The notes under the pieces are model-generated. The model did not search any database. It saw nothing but the letters and a program-made list of their open reading frames with translations, and was not told where the DNA came from. The position numbers were made by a program, and so were the translations under genes. From Scilla litardierei (lineage: Eukaryota > Streptophyta > Magnoliopsida > Asparagales > Asparagaceae): DNA of 64,000 bases. This document shows, piece by piece, positions 31,975-44,010 of the stretch (positions within the stretch are counted from its first letter, which is position 1; each line of letters opens with the position of its first letter). The stretch spans positions 682,001 to 746,000 of the forward strand of contig CM061139.1 in assembly GCA_030789695.1 (NCBI GenBank). The letters run 5' to 3'.

Positions 31975-32783
31975 AGAGTTGACTTGAGCTTGCCATTGAT
32001 CCTTGTAGTAAATTGAGCAATGCATCCGCTATTGTATTCTCTGTTTTGAGGATATACTCTAACTAAGAGCTTTGGAAGCCTCTCAGTAGAGCTTGGACAA
32101 TTTTCACTTAGACCATGAAGTCTTCCTCCTTACCTGATAATCGATGTTGACTTATTGACGATAAGCTGAGAATCACAGTAGACCATGATGTGACGTATAG
32201 CTACCTCCTTGACAAATCAGAGTCCCACAATGAGGGCCTCATATGCAACCTCATTGTTGGAGTCTTTGAAGCTGAACCTAAGGACATAAGAAAGATGAAT
32301 TCCTTCTCGGTTGATCAAAATTACGCCTACTCCTAAGGCCTGTTCGGTAGAGGAGTCATCCACGTAGAAAACATGCACCCTCTAATCTTTGACCAGGTCT
32401 GACAGTGAGAACTTGGCACCATAAATGTACTTCACAACAAAGTCAACTAAGGCCTAACCTTTGATAGCAGTGTGTGGCTTGAACTGGATATCAAACTCTC
32501 CAAGCTCAACCACCCACTTGACAACATGCCCTTATGTGTCTATCTTTTGAAGTATCTGATGCAACGGGTAAGTTATTAGGACTGCTATGGTGCGTGCTTA
32601 AAAGTAAGGTCTGAGCTTTTGGGCTACAACCATCAATGCGATAGCTAGATTTTCTATCTCTAGATATTTGGTCTCCATATCCAAGAGGGACTTACTGACA
32701 TAATAGATAGGCCATAGTGTGCCATCTCCCTCTCAGATGAAAACTGAGGTGACTGCACTCTTGAAGATAGAGAGATAAAGGGG
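31975..32783 (-). pseudogene. pol: Tat-type Ty3/gypsy pol fragment: RT end, RNase H and second RNase H
   Basis: Translated on the - strand from 32783: PLYLSIFKSAVTSVFI, then TLWPIYYVSKSLLDMETKYLE, LMVVAQKLRPYF, VKWVVELGEFDIQFKPHTAIKG, then VFYVDDSSTEQALGVGVILI and FKDSNNEVAYEALIVGL. The first blocks are the RNase H that follows gypsy RT. The second set (YVDxSST, SNNExxYEALI) is the additional archaeal-type RNase H that marks Tat-lineage elements. At least seven stops break it (for example after LRPYF and after AIKG). It is cut off at 32784 by the LTR that follows. Upstream RT and integrase are not seen. Confidence 0.8.
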
Positions 32784-32786
32784 TAG

Positions 32787-33440
32787 TGATTATGATTGAA
32801 TATTGCATATTTTAACTCCATAATCATTCCCTCTTGTGCATATAATTCATTGAATCATGCTGTCTTAACCATGATTGTGTTAATTCATCACTTTTGAGTA
32901 TATGATTTTATTTCTGCACAATTTCACTCTCCAAAGCTTTATAAATGTGGATTGTATTTTAGACATTTTTCTGGATTTTTCAGGAGTCCCAAAGGAGACA
33001 AAATCAAGATATTGGAGAAGTGGAGATGGAGCCAGGACATGGGCCTCTCCAGACAACCACATGTGCCTGCCCTCTTGAAGCCATTCACCTGGGCACTTTG
33101 GAGTGCATCACAGGCGCCTGCAGTTGGATTGGCAGGCGCCTATGCAATCATCCAGGGGCCTGCCATTTCAACTGCAGGTGCCTGATTGTCCCCTACTTCT
33201 GAGGGTTGGTGAAACCAACTCTTTGTTGGTTTCGGCCATTTGGACAGCATGCACCTCAATCACAAAACCCAGGCGCATGTCTCTCTCACAAGCGACCAGA
33301 GGCCTTACGAAGGCAACCGAAGGTAGCAAAGACTGACTCGGTCGATAAAGAGAGGAAGTGAACATGCATAGCATTGACCAACCGTGTAGCGCCACTAACT
33401 TCTATCTTTCATTCTCTCTATTTGTCTTAGGTCAAGCAGT
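32787..33440 (+). repeat. Start of a gypsy (Athila-like) LTR, incomplete
   Basis: It begins TGATTATGATTGAATATTGC exactly where the gypsy pol homology stops. It has AGGCGCCTGCAG-like repeats near 33110-33180, similar in style to 59880-60010. The right end is not found and the sequence passes into DNA of mitochondrial character. TG start, abrupt junction and motif style support an LTR; the lineage name is tentative. Confidence 0.45.
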
Positions 33441-35536
33441 ATTGACTGGGTGATCCATGGGTATGAAGCACGAAGGTGCGTACCAAAGAGAATAAAAAAA
33501 AGTAATCTATAATAGGAGCTCGATCTAGTATAACAAACCATACATCTACTCTCCCACATAAGATGGTTTTAAAAAAAGAAAGGTATGTACGACCGATAAC
33601 GAAATAATAGATATACTATTTTACCTACTACAGTTGTAATAGGTTGACCATTGTCGTCAACTAGGGAGAACTTGGTCAGCTTTCCGCCAATGAAAGCTGG
33701 TGACTTCAGGTCGTTCGAGTTAATAATTTCACTTTAACTCTGACCATCAAACTGAACCGGGAACGGTCAGGTGCACCCATTGAATGTCGAAGCCGATGTT
33801 CTACACAATGAAGGACTGCACATCAAAAAAAGAAAAGAATAACCATGAAAAGATTTTCTCACAAGCAGGGGACTACTATCAAAATCCCATTTCTGTTTAT
33901 CAGTGCTTATATATTATTTTGCTCATCTCAGGACAGTGGTGGTAGGTCAATGATGCGCTCTTTATCTCGTAATTCTAAGTTAAGTCACTTGTTGTATTCT
34001 TTTAGAATCTTTTTTCTTTGTTCGGTCTATGCTATTTATTTCTATCCATTTAGGAAAAGTTGAATTATTTTATGTCTTGCTTAATAGAATTACGTTCTTT
34101 CTGATGGGGCACGCACTAACGATGTTATGCCTAAAACTGGGTTTGCCCAAAGCAATTGCTTCTTTCGTGAGGGCCCTTCTAATTTCCGAGGCCAAAACCC
34201 CCCTGGGGAAGATGATGTTACCGGTAAGGACTTCGGCCCCCATCAAGCTCATTGGAGTGGACAGAAGATTCCTTTGAAATTCGTGTCCTGCTGGAACCCT
34301 TTTCTGAAACGGAAATGGAGGGCACATCAGGGAATCCGGTCGAGGCTGTGCCCCTGCATCCCGAAGTTGGAATGTGTAATTTTTCATACACCTATCACGA
34401 GACCGTTGGGGGCAAGAGTCTCGTGGATACTCATAGACGCTTTCTATTGGCATCCGTGTCAGAAGCGATGCCCCTGGAATTGCAGTTGACGCTACTTAAT
34501 GCCCAGGAGCGCTTCAAAGCGAAGGTGGATATCATTCGTAAAATGGAAGAGTTGGATTCTGAAGGGGGCTGGACGAAGCAGGGGGCACAATATTTACGAA
34601 ATACGCACACTCCCAGAGGGAGGAGCCGCTCGCAAGGCTGGTCTCTCTTGGGGATCAACTCCAAGAGGGGGGAGCTGGGTCCGAAGCATTTACGAAACTT
34701 CAAAGTAGAAGCAATGTCGGAAACCCATAGCACTGCCTTCTTTTTTCAATAGAACAAAACTCCTATGATAATTAATTTAGTAATATATACCCTCATTTGA
34801 ATTTTGTGCCACCTTCTCAAAATGTCTATCTTTCCTTGTTTCATCGAACTTTTTGTTCTACACATGGCGGGCGACTCTTCGGACCTTTGAGATACATGTT
34901 CTACTGGAACCTTTCCCAGATTATAATGAAATCAAGAATGAGAGGTCCCACCCTGTGGAACACAATCTCAGCCAACAAAACTCATTGCGCCAGAGGCTAA
35001 ACGCCTTCGGTAAGCAGGATGACTCTCTTTTTCTTACGGGGAAAGAACCTGTACTATAAAGAAGTACAACAAAACCTGGAATCGGCTTCCACCCAGGTAT
35101 AATCGGATACTCTGGATCTGGGAGCTGAAACATGCAACTTATTATCAGTTTGAACGAGTGCTTTCTAAGCACCCTACCTTGGTCAAAAATTCTGCCTACA
35201 ATTACAAGAACATATAAGGCTTTCTAGACTTCTTTAACGAGAAGCAGGGCGAGCTAGACAACCACTTTGAATTGATTCCGGCAGAAAGGTTTTGAACTCC
35301 CATTTTTGGAGAGAGTTAGGCAAAATATCATAAGATGTGGCCCGGACTCTATCTATATGAGACAAATACTTGGGAATGAATAAAAGACTTTTATCATTCT
35401 TTTTAGGGTCGGTTTATCGATAGGGAAAGAAAGAGGGGAATTGACTGATAAAGATGGACAGTAACGATTGTGTAATATCAATTTCTCAGCCTCGTCATCG
35501 AAAGCGGCTTCCAATTGCCCAAAAATTCTCAGCTAT
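33441..35536. other. Unassigned, possibly part of the mitochondrial insert
   Basis: GC and codon style from about 34080 resemble plant mitochondrial intergenic DNA, and it leads without a visible join into rps7. A 166-codon + strand frame (34252-34752: EIRVLLEPFSETEMEG, LTLLNAQERFKAKVDII) has a weak repeat of itself at 34880-34950 (IHVLLEPFPDYNEI). I do not recognise either; they could be parts of a chimeric mitochondrial ORF. The left edge of the insert cannot be fixed from sequence alone. Confidence 0.35.
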
Positions 35537-35983
35537 ATGGGGGACTTGGATGGTAAGCAAAAACAATTGATCAAGAAGTTGGTTAACTTTTCGTATGAAA
35601 TATGGTAAAAGAACGAAAGTTTGTGCTATTGTTTATAAAACTTTTCATCGCCTAGCTCAAGCTGAATGCGATGTAATCAAACTTATGGTTGATGTCGTGG
35701 ATAATATAAAGCCCATATGCGAAGTGGTAAAAGTAGGAGTCGCATGTACTATTTATGATGTCCCTGGGATTGTTGCCAGGGATCGTCAACAAACCTTAGC
35801 TATTCGTTGGATCCTTGGTGCAGCTTTTAAACGACGTATAAGCTAATGATAAGCTTAGAGAAAAGTTCATTTGCTGAAATACTGGATGCTTACTGAAAGA
35901 GGGGAATTTCACGTAAGAGAAGGGAGAATCTTCATTGACTAGCTTCTGCCAATCGAAGTTGCACGCATTTCAGATGGTGGTAA
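35537..35983 (+). pseudogene. rps7: Mitochondrial ribosomal protein S7 pseudogene in nuclear DNA
   Basis: The ATG at 35537 starts [18 protein letters not shown], the known N-terminus of plant mitochondrial Rps7. One extra T near 35593 shifts the frame. The second frame carries [59 protein letters not shown] and AFKRRIS. A TAA follows at 35845, then decayed homology (EKFICxILD) to the ancestral stop at 35981-35983. The length (about 149 codons) equals the normal gene. In mitochondria the protein is part of the small ribosomal subunit. The frameshift and stops show a non-functional nuclear copy. Confidence 0.92.
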
Positions 35984-36352
35984 AGTGAGACAACATAAGG
36001 TTCCTCATTCAGTCATATTCTTAAGTCAGAAATCTTTAACCCTTGTCCTTTTTTCATCTTCATATAGAAAAGTAGGCCTCCCCTTCATGCATAGAGTTAG
36101 AGGAATCCATAGGAGGCCCGCCCGTTATTCATTGCATAAAAGAACTTCCCTCCCTCCAATCGACTCAGGTCGAATGAATACGAAAGGGAGATCAATCAAA
36201 TCAATAGGCCATTAATGAAGAAGTAGTTTGCCTTTCGCTTTCTTTCGTTTGACTTGTGGAGCTGATTAATCCACTTCAAAGGGAGGGAAGCTAGGAGTGC
36301 TAGTCCGAAAGGGCTAGGAACGGAGTGTTCTCTTTTTTCCCATCATTTCTGC
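35984..36352 (+). other. Mitochondrial spacer between rps7 and mttB
   Basis: No gene. The style ('ccgaaagggctaggaacgg', 'tttcgctttctttcgtttg') is that of plant mitochondrial intergenic DNA. It joins rps7 to mttB directly, so the two genes arrived together in one fragment. Confidence 0.6.
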
Positions 36353-36479
36353 TTGACTTTAGCCTTACAAAATGCCTTAAATCAAATATTTTTCTCCTTT
36401 GAATTACTCATTGAAGTTTATTTCTCATCGGAAACTATTCTAGGAGAAGTTCAAATCCGTTCCGTTTGGATATTGATCG
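36353..36479 (+). pseudogene. mttB: mttB pseudogene, first part, cut by a retrotransposon
   Basis: The frame TLALQNALNQIFF to GEVQIRSVWILIG matches the N-terminus of mitochondrial mttB (tatC homologue, a membrane subunit of twin-arginine translocation). The first codon is TTG where an ATG is expected. It is interrupted at 36479 by the copia element. The frame resumes exactly at 43065 ([15 protein letters not shown]) once one GATCG copy is removed. Confidence 0.9.
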
Positions 36480-38129
36480 TGTTGGATCTGGATCTAAGCC
36501 TAGAGGGAGGCTGAATAGTCTAATAAAAATTCTCGTGAAACCCATGAGAAACACATGCAGTTATAATCACATGCAGAGTAAAAAGTATGCAATCACAAAG
36601 TACGCACAGATTTACCCTGGTTCAGTCGCCCCAATGACCTACGTCCATTCCCTAAGAAAATACTAGATTAATATGTTTCTTTGCATAACTACAATGAGTC
36701 CCGAGCTCCCACTCCTCACCTAGTTGCACCACACTCCACCGGTGCAAAATACTATCAACCTAGTAAATGCTCTATCTTGACTAGCTACAACTCGTTAAGA
36801 CCCTCTTGTCTAGCCCCCACTAGACAAGTCCCCAAAACATGTATCAATGGTAAAGTTTCCCCTATAGAGATCTATACAACTACACAAATATAATAATAAA
36901 GAGTTTAGATAATCTTAGTTTGTGTAGCAACAGTCGTCTCAGTCAATCAGCTCAGATCAGATCGTATCTGAAAGGATGTCGTCGCCAACATCACGTCATC
37001 GCCTCTGGAAGTTGTGGCCTAGGTGCTTTGGCTCCTTGAATATTGCGGTAATGGTGCTCCTCCTCTTCTATTGTTGTGCAATGATGGATAGAAGACTCTC
37101 TTGGATGGTTGCGCAAGTATGAAGGCTCTCCCTCTTATGTTGCTCAATGGATGATGCTCAATGTGATGATCCCCTTGCCAAGTTGCGGCCTTGATGAAGA
37201 TTGGGACTAGGAGGTTGCGGCCATGAAGTCTTGGGATATGGGGTTACACATGGGGGAAGGAGAAGTTGGACTTGGTAGCATGCAATTGGATTTAGCAATG
37301 GAGCTAAAGCTATGGAGATAGGAAGTTGCGGCTGTGGAGCTTCTTAGGTAGGTGAGTTGCAGCCAAGGAGAGGCTATAGGGCTTGGAAATTTTGTCCTTG
37401 GTTGCTTGATGCATGGAGGAAGGAGATGGAGTTTTTGTCCTTGGTTAAGTTGCGCAAGCAAGGAGCAATGGCATTAAGTACTTGCGGCCTCCCCCCTTTT
37501 CCCTTGTTTTGGCCGAAATTTTTCCCCTTTTTTTTTGTTTTTTTCTCTTCCAAAGATCACTATATTTGAATGTGTGTTTATATAAGAGTGGATGTGATAT
37601 GATAGGATCAATGAGAATCCCATAGTTGATAGAAATTGGAAGGAATCCTAAATTGATTAGGATTTGAATGAATCTCTTTGGATATGGAGTTTGAATATGA
37701 ATGTCTATGGAATTGAATTTGAGTAGCTATATGATTTGAATTGGATCACATTTAATCACCTTTGATTTGCATGAGATTCTCTATATCTCTCCATCTTTGA
37801 CCAAGTCTCCAATTTGCATGCCATTAGGACTTGAATGTTGCACCAATTGATCTGAATCAATTCAAATCTGGATTTGAATTGATTTTCTCCTTATCTTCTC
37901 ATCTTTGACTTAGTCCAATTGTTGTAGCCATATTCTCCATCTTTGACTTAGTCCACTTGAAGTGTGTATAGCAATTCCTCCATCACTTTTGGCTAGTCTC
38001 TCTTTGAGTATTCGCGAGAGTGCCATTCCTGAAAACACTTAGCACACACATTAAATCGTTCACAAACGTTTATTATCATCAAACACGAAGTCATCGATCG
38101 TTGTATCCAACAACACGTTGTATCCAACA
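36480..38129 (-). repeat. 3' LTR of the gag-only copia element
   Basis: Starts TGTTGGATCTGGATCTAAGC and ends CGTTGTATCCAACA, next to the PPT complement ATCTCCCCCTTTTG (38130-38143). A TATA-like TATATAAA on the - strand is near 37575. It is about 30 bp longer than its partner because of small indels. Confidence 0.9.
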
Positions 38130-39500
38130 ATCTCCCCCTTTTGATGATGACAAACCAATATAAGATTTGAGCAATAACGATTCAAATGATTTCATCATGA
38201 CATGTGTGTGTGAAGTGTGAAGTGTGAAGATGGAGGATGTATGCAATATGCAACAAGTATGGCAATGATGTGCAATCATACAAGCATGCAAACAATGATG
38301 TTCAAGCATTCAAACATGTATGCATGCTCCCCCTTTATTCATGCTCCCCCTTTATTCATGCTCCCCCGTGAACCAATATTCATATATTCAATAAGCACAT
38401 TTATACTTTTATTATTCATTAATGCTCCCCCTTAAACCAATATTCATATATGCAACATATGAGCATTAATGCACACACCAAATCAATCAAATCTTTCTCC
38501 ATATTATCTCCCCCTTTTGTTATCATCAAAAGTTTGTAAACGAAGTCTAATTCATGCCACATGCAAAAAGAGAGATTACAAATTACAACTAGCACTTGCT
38601 TGTCATTTTTCTTAAAATAAGCACTTCAAATTCAATGAAAAGTGTAACATAGACTTCTACACCATCGTGTAAGTGTGATGATTAAATAATTGAGACACAA
38701 AGGGAGAAACTCTTAAGAAACTCAACCAAAACCAATCCACATTTTCCATTAAACATGAAATCACCTAGGATTGATTTTTTTCAATCTCATTAAAAATGAG
38801 TCCAAGGTACCACACCCCAAAAATATAGCCTATAAGGACTCTTAGATGTGGAGGTGTCATTGCTTGACGAGTATAACACCAACGCTAAAGATTACCCATA
38901 AAGCATATGTTGGATACTCGTGGGTAGTATACTTGTCATAAATTGTATCCATTTTACATACGGAGCAATATTCATGTTTTTTAATATTCAATTCTTTTGA
39001 GCTCAATTTCTATCCATGACAAATACACATCATATCCTTTAGATTTTCAGTTATTATTCATCCTACATTCACTTTCCAATATTTCATAAAAGAATATCCA
39101 ATTGTGCAACAATATTCAATACTAGTGGAAGTGAAAGTGTAGGTGTAGAAATCATGTTACTCAATTCATTAAGCATGTCATGGCTATTTAGAGGTACTAA
39201 CATGCGCATGTAGCTATAACAATAATACAATGATTTCTACAAGGATATGAATGTCATTCATAAATATCACTTGAAAGATACAAAGAAAAGATATACATTA
39301 AGCTCCATTTTTTTGCCTTTTTCAATTTTTTTATTTTTGTTTTATAATGAACTAAAACAAACTAAACATCAAGCAAGCTAGCACACAAATAAAAAAGGAT
39401 CAAGCACACAAATAAAAAATGCTATGAAGGTATGCATTAAGTGCAAAGTAGAAAAATATACACTCGCATCGTCGTTTGGCTAAGAAACTAAATAATGAAG
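38130..39500 (-). other. 3' non-coding region with repeated polypurine tracts
   Basis: The terminal PPT complement is at 38130-38143. Further CTCCCCC copies lie at 38325-38368 (three, 'catgctccccctttatt'), near 38433 and at 38510. No coding frame is seen where pol should be. The segment is AT-rich and shows nothing else I can name. Confidence 0.65.
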
Positions 39501-41301
39501 CGTTCAATCCATAGTTCCTCGCCAAATCTCCATCTTACGTACACGGTAGATGTTATGTGTGACCTTGGAATCCAAAAAGGTCCACTCATGTTAGTCATCA
39601 AATATTTATGAACCCATTTTTGCTTGAACTTAATGTTTTTGTTCCTATATTTGCAATGATATGAAGTATGACCAACGCAACCACATGTAAAGCACTATGC
39701 ATGAAGATTTCCAATCTTTGTTGTTTCAATGCGAACTTTTCTATATTTAGTATTTTCAACATTTTTAAAACCATATCCTAGTCCTCGCCTATTATTGCCA
39801 TAAAGTTGATTTCCAAGAATAATGTCCAACGATTATTTTCCAATTGAAAATTTCTTTAATGACAATTCTAGACTAGTGACATTGGATTTCAATAAAGTAT
39901 TTTCGTTCACAAGCAAAGTGCATTTATTAATGAAAGCTTTCTTGTTTTCCACTTCCTTCTTTTCAAAAACAATAATTTTTTCTTTAAGCTCATTATTTAG
40001 CATGCACATTTTTTCATTAAGCAATTTATTATCAGTTTCAATCTTAATAAAATTGTCTTTATGCATGCTAATTTCTTTTAACAAAGAGGGACAAGAAAGG
40101 CAATCAACTTTTTCAGGTGAGCTAGATTTTTCTTCTTTCAACATGGTGATGGTTGATTTGCATACAACAAGTTCTTCTTTCAAATTTTCAGTTTCTTTCA
40201 ACATGTCACAATTTCCTTTTTGCAATTCAAAACAACCATTCCTATAGTTATCTAAAGTAAGTTCTAGCTCATTAATCTCATCTTGAATTTCTTTACAAAT
40301 ATTTAAAAGTTCAGCTTTGGTGCAAGATTTTACCTCATAGTGCTTTGCCATTAAGCAGAGGAAGGAGTGGGCTTCAATCTCCTCGTTCTCATCTTCACTG
40401 TCCATGTCCCACGTTCGCACCACAGCTTTTCCTTTCTTCTCTCCGACATTAGCTGTTTCGTGTTTGCAATGCTTCGCGTAGTGCCCTTTTTTCCTATATT
40501 TAAAGCAATCAACTCTATTAGTAGTATTCTGTTCAGAGGGATTTCTATCAGAATTAAAATTGTTAGAGCGAATGAACCTTTTATGCATTTCTTCTCTTCC
40601 TTGAGGAGTTCTGACGTATTTTTTGAAGTTTCTGACCATCAGTGCTATCTCCTTATCATCATCGTCACCATCTTCGCTAGCTTGAAGAGCTAGTTGTTTC
40701 AGTTCCTTTTCCTTCGCCTCTGGTATCTCTCTAGCCTCTATATTCTGCAGCTCAAGATCATGGGACATAAGTTGCATATCAAGTCCGCCACTCTCATCTG
40801 TGATAGATCTTTCGCTTCTTGAATGGTAGTGACTTTAGGCCTGAACGATCTTGGCAGTGCCCTTAAGATTTTCCTCACATGCTCAAGGCTAGAGTATGGA
40901 TTACCAAGGGAGCTAGACATGTAAATGATGTCTATGAACCTCGCAAACATTTTTGATATGGATTCTGACGAAAGCATGCAGAAGCTCTCGGACTCTGTGC
41001 TCAGAAAGGCAAGTCTAGACTCCTTCACCTGTTACATTCCTTCATGCGTCACCTCCAGTGTGTGCCATATTTCCTGCGCAGTTTGACAGTGTGAGATACG
41101 ATTAAATTCATATTTATCAAGAGAGCATATAAGCGCATTCATAGCTTTACCATTTAAAGAATATAATCTCCAATCAGCATCATCCCATTTATCTTTAGGT
41201 TTAAGCATTTCAATATTTTCAACTTTAATAACAGGTGGCTTATAACCTTTTTCAACTATGTGCCAAACTTTATAATCAACGGATATTAAGTAGATTTTCA
41301 T
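39501..41301 (-). pseudogene. gag: Decayed gag of the gag-only copia element
   Basis: On the - strand a first piece (41301-41032) has VWHIVEKGYKPP, WRLYSLNGKAMNAL and AQEIWHTLEVTHEG, the copia gag domain. A second (41028-40738) has the LRALPRSFRPKVTTIQEAKD segment. A third (40777-39833) has EIALMVRNFKKYVR and a knuckle CFKYRKKGHYAKHC, in which the second Cys of CCHC is Tyr, then a Lys/Glu-rich coiled coil (LLNEKMCMLNNELKEK). Two frame breaks and the lost zinc ligand make it a pseudogene. Decayed homology continues to about 39530. Confidence 0.82.
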
Positions 41302-41438
41302 CCTAGATTTCTAATAAGCATAATCTACTCCATTAAATTTTGGGGGTCGTGATATGGACTGACCTTCAGAAAAAGCACAATCAATAAGTTATTCATGGTC
41401 AATCTAGCCTAGATCCTCTAACCTGATTTGATACCACT

Positions 41439-43059
41439 TGTTGGATCTGGATCTAAGCCTGGGGGGTGAATAGGCTAATAAAAATTCACGTGCAACCCAC
41501 GAGAAACCACACACAGTTATAATCACAGGCAGAGTAAAAAGTATGCAATCATAGAGTACGCGCAGATTTACCCTGGTTCGGTCGCCCTAATGACCGATGT
41601 CCATCCCCCAAGCAAATACTAGATTAATATGTTTCTTTGCACAACTACAATTAGTCTCGAGCTCCCACTCCTCACCTAGTCGTACCACACAACACCGGTG
41701 CAAAACACTATCAACCTAGTAAACACTCTAACTTGACTAGCTACAACTCGTCAAGACCCTCTTGTCTAGCCCCCACTAGACAAGTCTCCAAAACATGTAT
41801 CCATGTTAAAGTTTCCCCTACAGAGATCTATACAACTACACAAATATAATAATATAGAATCTCAGTTTGTGTAGCGGCAGTCGTCTCTGTCAATCAGCTC
41901 AGGTCAGATCGTATCTGACAGGATGTCATCACCAACGTCACGTCCTCGCCTCTGGAAGTTGCAGCCTAGGTGCTTTGGCTCCTTGAATATTGCGGCAATG
42001 GTGCTCCTCCTCTTCGATTGTTGTGCAATGATGGATTGAAGACTCTCTTGGATGGTTGTGCAAGTATGAAGGCTCTCCCTCTTGTGTTGCTCAATGAATG
42101 ATGCTCAATGTGATGATCCCCTTGCCAAGTTGCAGCCTTGATGAAGATTGAGACTAGGAGATTGTGTCCATGAAGTCTTGGGCTATGTGGTTATGCAAGG
42201 GGGAAGGAGAAGTTGGACTTGGTAGCTTGCAATTGGATTTGGCAATGGAGCTAAAGCTATGAAGATAGCAAGTTGTAGCTGTGGAGCTCCTTGGAGAGGT
42301 GAGTTGCAGCCAAGGAGAGGCTATGGTGCTTGGAAATTTTGGCCTTGGTTGCTTGATGCAGGGAGGAAGGAGATGGAGTTTTTGGCCTTGGTTAAGTTGC
42401 GCAAGCAAGGAGCAATGACGTTAAGAACTTGCGGCCTCCCCCTTTCGCCTTATTTTGGCCAAAAAATCCCCATTTGTTTTGATTTTTCTCTCCCAAAAGA
42501 TCCCTCTCTTTGAATGTGTGTTTATATAGGAGAGGATGTGATATGATAGGATCAATTAGAGTCCCATAATTGATAGAGATTGGAAGGAAACCTAAATTGA
42601 TTAGGATTTGAATGAATCTCTTTGGATATGGAGTTTGAATATGAATGACTATGGAATTTAATTTGAGTAGCTATAGGATTTGAATTGGATCTTAATTTGT
42701 ATGAGATTCTTCATATCTCTCCATCTTTGACCAAGTCTCCAATTTGCATGCCATTAGGACTTGAATATTGCACCAAGTGATTTGAATCAATTCAAATATG
42801 GATTTGAATTGATTTGCTCCTTATCTTCTCATCTTTGACTTAGTCTAATTGTTGTAGCCATAATCTCCATCTTTGACTTAGTCCACTTGAAGTGTGTATA
42901 GCAATTCCTCCATCACTTTTGGCTAGTCTCTCTTTGAGTATTCGCGAGAGTGCCATTCCTGAAAACACTTAGCACACACATTAAATCGTTCACACACGTT
43001 CGTTCTCATCAAACACGAAGTTATCGATCGTTGTATCCAACAACACGTTGTATCCAACA
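41439..43059 (-). repeat. 5' LTR of the gag-only copia element
   Basis: 1621 bp, TGTTGGATCTGGATCTAAGC to CGTTGTATCCAACA; partner of 36480-38129. On its left the internal region begins with the PBS-like 'tgataccact'. Confidence 0.9.
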
Positions 43060-43064
43060 GATCG

Positions 43065-43770
43065 GTCTTGGTTTGACATGGTTTACGCATTACTGGTTCC
43101 CGGAAGAGTCAATTTCTCTATTAGCTAAACCCTTTCTTACCCTACATTTGGACTCGTATTTTGTTCGTACACAATCAACGGAGGCCTCCCCGACATATGT
43201 TGCAATGTCTCCAATAGCATGCTCTTATTTCGTATTTCCCTTAATAAGTCATCAAATTAGGTGCTTTCGATCCACAGTTACTACATGGAATAAAGGACGA
43301 AATACAATCGATTCCTTCATTTAAGTGGTTCTCGCTTCTCCTTGTTCATGTTCTTAACTCCTACCGGGGTGGTTCCCAATGTTTGGCACTTTCTATACTT
43401 CATGGGTGCAACATCAACAAATTCGCTCATGATCAAGTTACAACCTTAGATCTATAACCATATTATGTTAACTATTCGTATTTCGTTCATTCCATCGGTA
43501 TGCTACCAGGTACTTGTAATTATGATCCGCTTACAAGAACCAAGGTGTTTTTCTGTGGTCACAAGCAATCGTCATTTTTTGATGGTTTTTCCGCTTATCA
43601 CAGCAGCTCTTTCCATACCTCCGGATATCTGGTGCCAAATCGTCGAACGTTTCCATATTTCTTTGATAATAGAGTTGGCTATCTCTGTGGCATTGATTGT
43701 ACAAGTTCGTGAAGAGGGCTGGACGAGTATAATGAGGGAAAGCGGCTCGATCGACAAAAAAGAGGAGTAG
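43065..43770 (+). pseudogene. mttB: mttB pseudogene, second part
   Basis: Frame [39 protein letters not shown] and [13 protein letters not shown] continues mttB to about 43265. Indels then shift it several times. The last frame (43465-43770) has MLTIRISFIPSVC, FPLITAALSIPPDIWCQIV, ELAISVALIVQVREEGWTS and ends ESGSIDKKEE. The hydrophobic segments are the membrane helices of the translocase. It cannot be expressed as one protein. Confidence 0.92.
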
Positions 43771-44010
43771 AGTAGCCCCCTAGAACCTGTCAAAAGTCAC
43801 TATAAAAGAATTCCCGAGTAATTCTAAACCATCGATTCATTCCCGTAATAATTATAACAAACAGAAGACTCATTATCTTAGGAGCGGGATGAGTGATACA
43901 TCTGGTGAGCGCCAGTGAAGAACACAAGCAAAGCGGGAGCTCTGGCATTGAACTATTCAATCAAGCAAGAGAAAGGAGGCAAAGAGAGGGAAGCGCCTGG
44001 GGGCCTTAAT
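43771..44010 (+). other. Mitochondrial DNA 3' of mttB
   Basis: Sequence following the mttB stop ('tagaacctgtcaaaagtcac', 'aagaattcccgagtaattc') continues with mitochondrial style to 44010, where the LTR at 44011 begins. This gives the visible right edge of the insert. Confidence 0.55.

Larger units (their letters stand above)
36480..43059 (-). mobile_element. Non-autonomous copia element, gag only, 6.6 kb
   Basis: LTRs 36480-38129 (1650 bp) and 41439-43059 (1621 bp) run from TGTTGGATCTGG to GTATCCAACA. Both sides carry the target duplication GATCG (36475-36479 and 43060-43064). On the - strand: PBS near 41428-41438 (AGTGGTATCA followed by AATCAGG), decayed gag, no protease, integrase, RT or RNase H, then a non-coding stretch with repeated GGGGGAG tracts and a PPT at 38130-38143. 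The multiple PPTs suggest a Sirevirus relative. With pol missing it needs enzymes from another element. LTR differences are several percent by eye, so it is older than the two Sireviruses. Confidence 0.9.

Noticed and set aside
35537..35983. Functional nuclear transfer of rps7 to replace the mitochondrial gene.
   Set aside because: A frameshift near 35593, a premature stop at 35845 and no targeting peptide or promoter upstream.
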